DNA of 64,000 nt from Marinilactibacillus piezotolerans (GTDB lineage: Bacteria > Bacillota > Bacilli > Lactobacillales > Carnobacteriaceae_A). The position numbers and the translations under genes were made by a program. How positions within the stretch are numbered: the stretch's first letter is position 1; every line of letters starts with the position of its first letter. Below the pieces are notes generated by a model. The model was not told where the DNA came from, made no database searches, and saw only the letters and a list, made by a program, of their open reading frames with translations. This document shows positions 61,275 to 64,000 of this stretch, piece by piece. The stretch lies in assembly GCF_900169305.1 (NCBI RefSeq), contig NZ_FWDP01000004.1:744001-808000 (forward strand), written 5' to 3'.

Positions 61275-62909
61275 CTAGTTTTCATTAGACTCTACTTTAA
61301 CGACAAAGGCTTCATATGGCGCTAATGTCAGTTCATTCAAGTCATATTCCGAGCGATCATAGTTTGCGATCATCGGTATATTAGGTGTTGATGTTTCTGC
61401 TAGGGAACAGCGAATCGTTTCAGGACTGAAATTCGCTGTGACTAACCAGGTTTCTCCTTCAAATTCTCGTTCATATGCAAAGATATGTGGATGATCCTTC
61501 AGCAGCAGTTTAAAAGTACCTTTTACGATAATCGGATGCTCTTTGCGCAAGTGGATCAGTTTCTGGTACGTATAAAAAACGGACTGCTCGTCATTTACCG
61601 CTGCTTGGACATTGATCTCAGAAGTATTTGGGTTTACGGTCATCCACGGCTCTCCATCAGTAAAGCCGCCGTTTTGGCCTGCCGTCCACTGCATTGGTGT
61701 ACGGGCATTATCTCTTCCTTTTGCATTGATGGTTTCCATAATCTCCGCTTCAGTCCAGCCTTCAGCTAATTTTTCTTCATAGAGATTCAGACTTTCGATA
61801 TCCTGTGCTTGATCAATCTGTTGAATCGGATAATTGGTCATTCCGATTTCTTCCCCTTGATAAATATATGGTGTTCCTTTCATCATATGCAGCAGAATCG
61901 CCAGCATTTTCGCACTTTCTACACTAAAAGTTTGATCATCTCCAAATCTTGAAACAATCCTCGGAGTATCATGATTGTTCCAGAATAAACTGTTCCAAGT
62001 CGTTTCCGGCAGTTGCGTCTGCCATTTATTGAAAACCTGTTTAAATTCAGGCAAATCCAATGATTTTAACTGCCATTTTGACGTATTCGGCTGTTCATCC
62101 AGCATTAAATGTTCGAACTGAAACATCATATTCAGCTCTTTACTTGATTCATCCGCGAATAATGGGGCTGTCTCTGGCGTTACAACCCAACTTTCTCCAA
62201 CGGTCATAACATCATAATGCTCAAACGTCTCTCGTCGCATTTCTTTTAGAAATTCATGCAGTCTGGGACCGTTCCCTGTGATCTGGTTGTCCGCATCCTT
62301 TCCGAGCAAATCGATCACATCCATTCGGAAGCCGCCGATGCCTTTATCCAGCCAGCGGTTCATCATCTGATAGATGTCCTTTCGCATTTGTTCATTTTCC
62401 CAATTTAAATCAGGCTGTTTTTTACTGAAAAGGTGAAGATAGTACTGATTTGTTTGCGGTTCATATTTCCATGCTGACCCGCTGAAAGCCGACCGCAGTT
62501 CATTCGGCGCTTTCCCATTCACCGGGTCTCTCCAGATGTAATAGTCACGGTAAGGACTGTCTATATTGGATTTTGCAGACTGAAACCAGGCATGTTCGTC
62601 GGATGTATGATTCACGACGAGATCCATAACAATGCGGATACCGCGTTCTTTTGCTTCATCGATCAGCTGTTCCATGTCTTCCATCGTTCCAAACTCAGGA
62701 TGGATTGCCTCGTAGTCGCTAATATCATAGCCGTTATCATCATTTGGCGATGCATAAACCGGACTTAGCCAAATCACATCCACACCTAGTGTCTGTAAGT
62801 AATCCAGACGCTGGATGATTCCTGGGATATCTCCGATGCCGTCTCCATTCGAATCTTGAAAACTTCTAGGATAAATCTGATAAACAACTGCTTCTTTCCA
62901 CCAAGTCAT
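61275..62909 (-). CDS. GH13 alpha-glucosidase (oligo-1,6-glucosidase type)
   Basis: A cytoplasmic alpha-glucosidase of 544 residues, subfamily GH13_31-like. WWKEAVVYQIYPRSFQDSNGDGIGDI is the N-terminal signature. MDLVVNHTSDEH, GIGGFRMDVIDLLGK (nucleophile Asp), MTVGESWVV (acid/base Glu) and FWNNHDTPRIVSRFGDD (third Asp) give an intact active site. The residue after the DVI motif is typical of enzymes cleaving isomaltose, maltose or sucrose rather than trehalose-phosphate. Two adjacent ATGs follow AAGGAG; the second (62909) has the better spacing. It is co-transcribed with a LacI regulator. Confidence 0.93.
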   Translation of the reverse strand: MTWWKEAVVYQIYPRSFQDSNGDGIGDIPGIIQRLDYLQTLGVDVIWLSPVYASPNDDNGYDISDYEAIHPEFGTMEDMEQLIDEAKERGIRIVMDLVVNHTSDEHAWFQSAKSNIDSPYRDYYIWRDPVNGKAPNELRSAFSGSAWKYEPQTNQYYLHLFSKKQPDLNWENEQMRKDIYQMMNRWLDKGIGGFRMDVIDLLGKDADNQITGNGPRLHEFLKEMRRETFEHYDVMTVGESWVVTPETAPLFADESSKELNMMFQFEHLMLDEQPNTSKWQLKSLDLPEFKQVFNKWQTQLPETTWNSLFWNNHDTPRIVSRFGDDQTFSVESAKMLAILLHMMKGTPYIYQGEEIGMTNYPIQQIDQAQDIESLNLYEEKLAEGWTEAEIMETINAKGRDNARTPMQWTAGQNGGFTDGEPWMTVNPNTSEINVQAAVNDEQSVFYTYQKLIHLRKEHPIIVKGTFKLLLKDHPHIFAYEREFEGETWLVTANFSPETIRCSLAETSTPNIPMIANYDRSEYDLNELTLAPYEAFVVKVESNEN

Positions 62910-62924
62910 CATAAGCTCCTTTTC

Positions 62925-63878
62925 TTAATAGGGAAATTTGGTTGAAATCAAGGTATGTTCTATTTTTTGACCATTCAGCATTTTATACAAAGTATTCATG
63001 CCGACTGCTCCCCATTCTCTTTTTGAGTAGGCAACACTTTTGATCGGCGGAGTGATGTAGCGGCTGACGAGCAGATCATCAAAGCCGGTTATCCTTACTT
63101 GTTCTCCAAGCTTATAGGGTGTGTGACTAAAGTAATTATGAGCACCGATGCCCATTTCATCATTCAAGGCTAAAATTTCAATGTTGTCCAGCTTATGCTG
63201 TTTTGCTTCTTTTTCAATCTCGCGAGCCGCTTGAAACCCTGATATCTCAGTAAATTCCCCTTTATATATACGGAACTGTTTGCCAATTCTGGATATTTCC
63301 TGGGTAGCAGCTTCTAACCGTTCTTTTGTATCGAAATTTCCTTTTGGACCGCTGATAATTTCTATCGTTTCCGCTGGAGACTGTTTCAAATGCTGAACCG
63401 CTTCGCGGATCCCTTTTTTATTATCTAAAAGGACCTGACGAATATTGGGATGATCAAGCTGTCGATCTAATACGACGATCGAATGCCCCGCATTTGCATA
63501 TTCAAGCAATTGCTCGTCATGGTAATACCAGTCCATTACGATAATCCCATCGATCATTCCTTGAGGAAGAAACAATCTAGAACGCTCTCCTGAACAGGCG
63601 ATGATATCATACTGCAGTTCTCGTGCCATGTGCTGAATCCCGTCCAGCAATTCACCATAGAAACTTCCGCTGTAACTGGAAAGATATACACCGATAATAT
63701 TATTTTTTTTATTCCGCAAGTTCTGACCTGCGCGGTTTGGAACATAATTCATATTTTTAGCTATCGTTAAAATGCGATCCCTTGTTTTTTCACTTACTCT
63801 GGGACTTCCATTCAACGCATAGGAAACGGTGGATATGGAGACGTTGGCTTTTTTAGCAATATCTTTGATTCCTACCAT
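62925..63878 (-). CDS. LacI-family transcriptional regulator
   Basis: A 317-residue repressor controlling, most likely, its own operon with the GH13 gene. GIKDIAKKANVSISTVSYALNGSPRVSEKTRDRIL is the LacI helix-turn-helix, NYVPNRAGQNLRNKK the hinge helix, and a periplasmic-binding-like sugar domain follows (IIGVYLSSYSGSFYGELLDGI, ITGFDDLLVSRYITPPIKSV). The ATG at 63878 has TAAGGTAAG upstream; an in-frame ATG at 63905 lacks a site. It ends 13 nt before the GH13 gene. The effector is probably an alpha-glucoside, by context. Confidence 0.92.
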   Translation of the reverse strand: MVGIKDIAKKANVSISTVSYALNGSPRVSEKTRDRILTIAKNMNYVPNRAGQNLRNKKNNIIGVYLSSYSGSFYGELLDGIQHMARELQYDIIACSGERSRLFLPQGMIDGIIVMDWYYHDEQLLEYANAGHSIVVLDRQLDHPNIRQVLLDNKKGIREAVQHLKQSPAETIEIISGPKGNFDTKERLEAATQEISRIGKQFRIYKGEFTEISGFQAAREIEKEAKQHKLDNIEILALNDEMGIGAHNYFSHTPYKLGEQVRITGFDDLLVSRYITPPIKSVAYSKREWGAVGMNTLYKMLNGQKIEHTLISTKFPY

Positions 63879-63916
63879 ATGGCTTACCTTACTTTCTTTT
63901 TTCATTCTTAGTTTCT

Positions 63917-63945
63917 ATTGTATCTGCAAAAGAAAGGCTTTACAA
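63917..63945 (-). promoter_or_regulatory. promoter of the LacI-GH13 operon
   Basis: On the minus strand, TTGTAA (63940-63945) and TACAAT (63917-63922) are 17 bp apart. The predicted start lies about 35 nt before the regulator ATG. Confidence 0.72.
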
Positions 63946-64000
63946 GATAATATAAAAGCCTAATTTGGATCCAGCTTCATTTTAAGATGGACGAGAAAGG

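Overview
The window looks like a chromosomal segment of a low-GC Gram-positive bacterium of the order Lactobacillales, most plausibly a Carnobacteriaceae-type organism. The evidence is strong AGGAGG-type ribosome sites, a LicT/RAT-controlled beta-glucoside PTS, stacked GH1 and PTS genes, a PepS-type M29 aminopeptidase, a CsbB-GtcA-YfhO wall-glycosylation operon and ChW-repeat surface proteins. The family assignment is inference; the phylum-level call is firm. No rRNA, tRNA, IS element or CRISPR array was recognised.

Region 1 (1-26453, minus strand) is a large, AT-rich surface-polysaccharide cluster. An MnaA-type epimerase, a polyprenyl-phosphate sugar transferase, glycosyltransferases and a UDP-sugar dehydrogenase form one transcript with a good promoter at 24293-24321 and a terminator at 18371-18410. 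Two Wzy-like membrane proteins, more glycosyltransferases and a Wzz-like protein form the next, ending at 11595-11630. Then come three secreted proteins sharing 21 ChW repeats in triplets: an amidase, a glucosaminidase and a leucine-rich-repeat protein. A Wzx-type flippase and the dTDP-rhamnose genes rfbA, C, B, D follow. The expected product is a Wzx/Wzy-type, probably acidic and rhamnose-containing polysaccharide, exported beside its own wall-remodelling enzymes.

Region 2 (26.6-38.3 kb) holds a HEPN/MNT toxin-antitoxin pair, galE, a ChbG-like deacetylase, an orphan Phd-like antitoxin, a licT-bglPTS-bglA operon with two RAT antiterminators, and a P1B-4 metal ATPase with an ArsR-family repressor.

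Region 3 (38.4-52.9 kb) holds a GH1/PTS-EIIC pair, a GntR regulator, and a run of housekeeping or accessory genes: a DUF457-type membrane protein, an acyltransferase, a methionine aminopeptidase, a quinone oxidoreductase, a free-standing FakA-C-terminal-like protein, a flavodoxin and an aldo/keto reductase.

Region 4 (53-64 kb) holds the CsbB-GtcA-YfhO operon, an OYE flavin oxidoreductase, a TetR regulator, PepS, a GNAT enzyme and a LacI-GH13 operon.

The most unusual structure is a set of five intergenic tandem arrays (about 28.8, 38.5, 43.0, 43.8 and 52.5 kb) with about 66 units. All keep a period of exactly 52 bp and the skeleton GAAT-N9-ATT(C/G). Each unit is built around a 35-bp imperfect dyad whose outer arms differ between arrays but remain complementary. 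Two arrays, 23 kb apart, also share a 40-nt hairpin element on the same side. I do not recognise this as any named repeat family.
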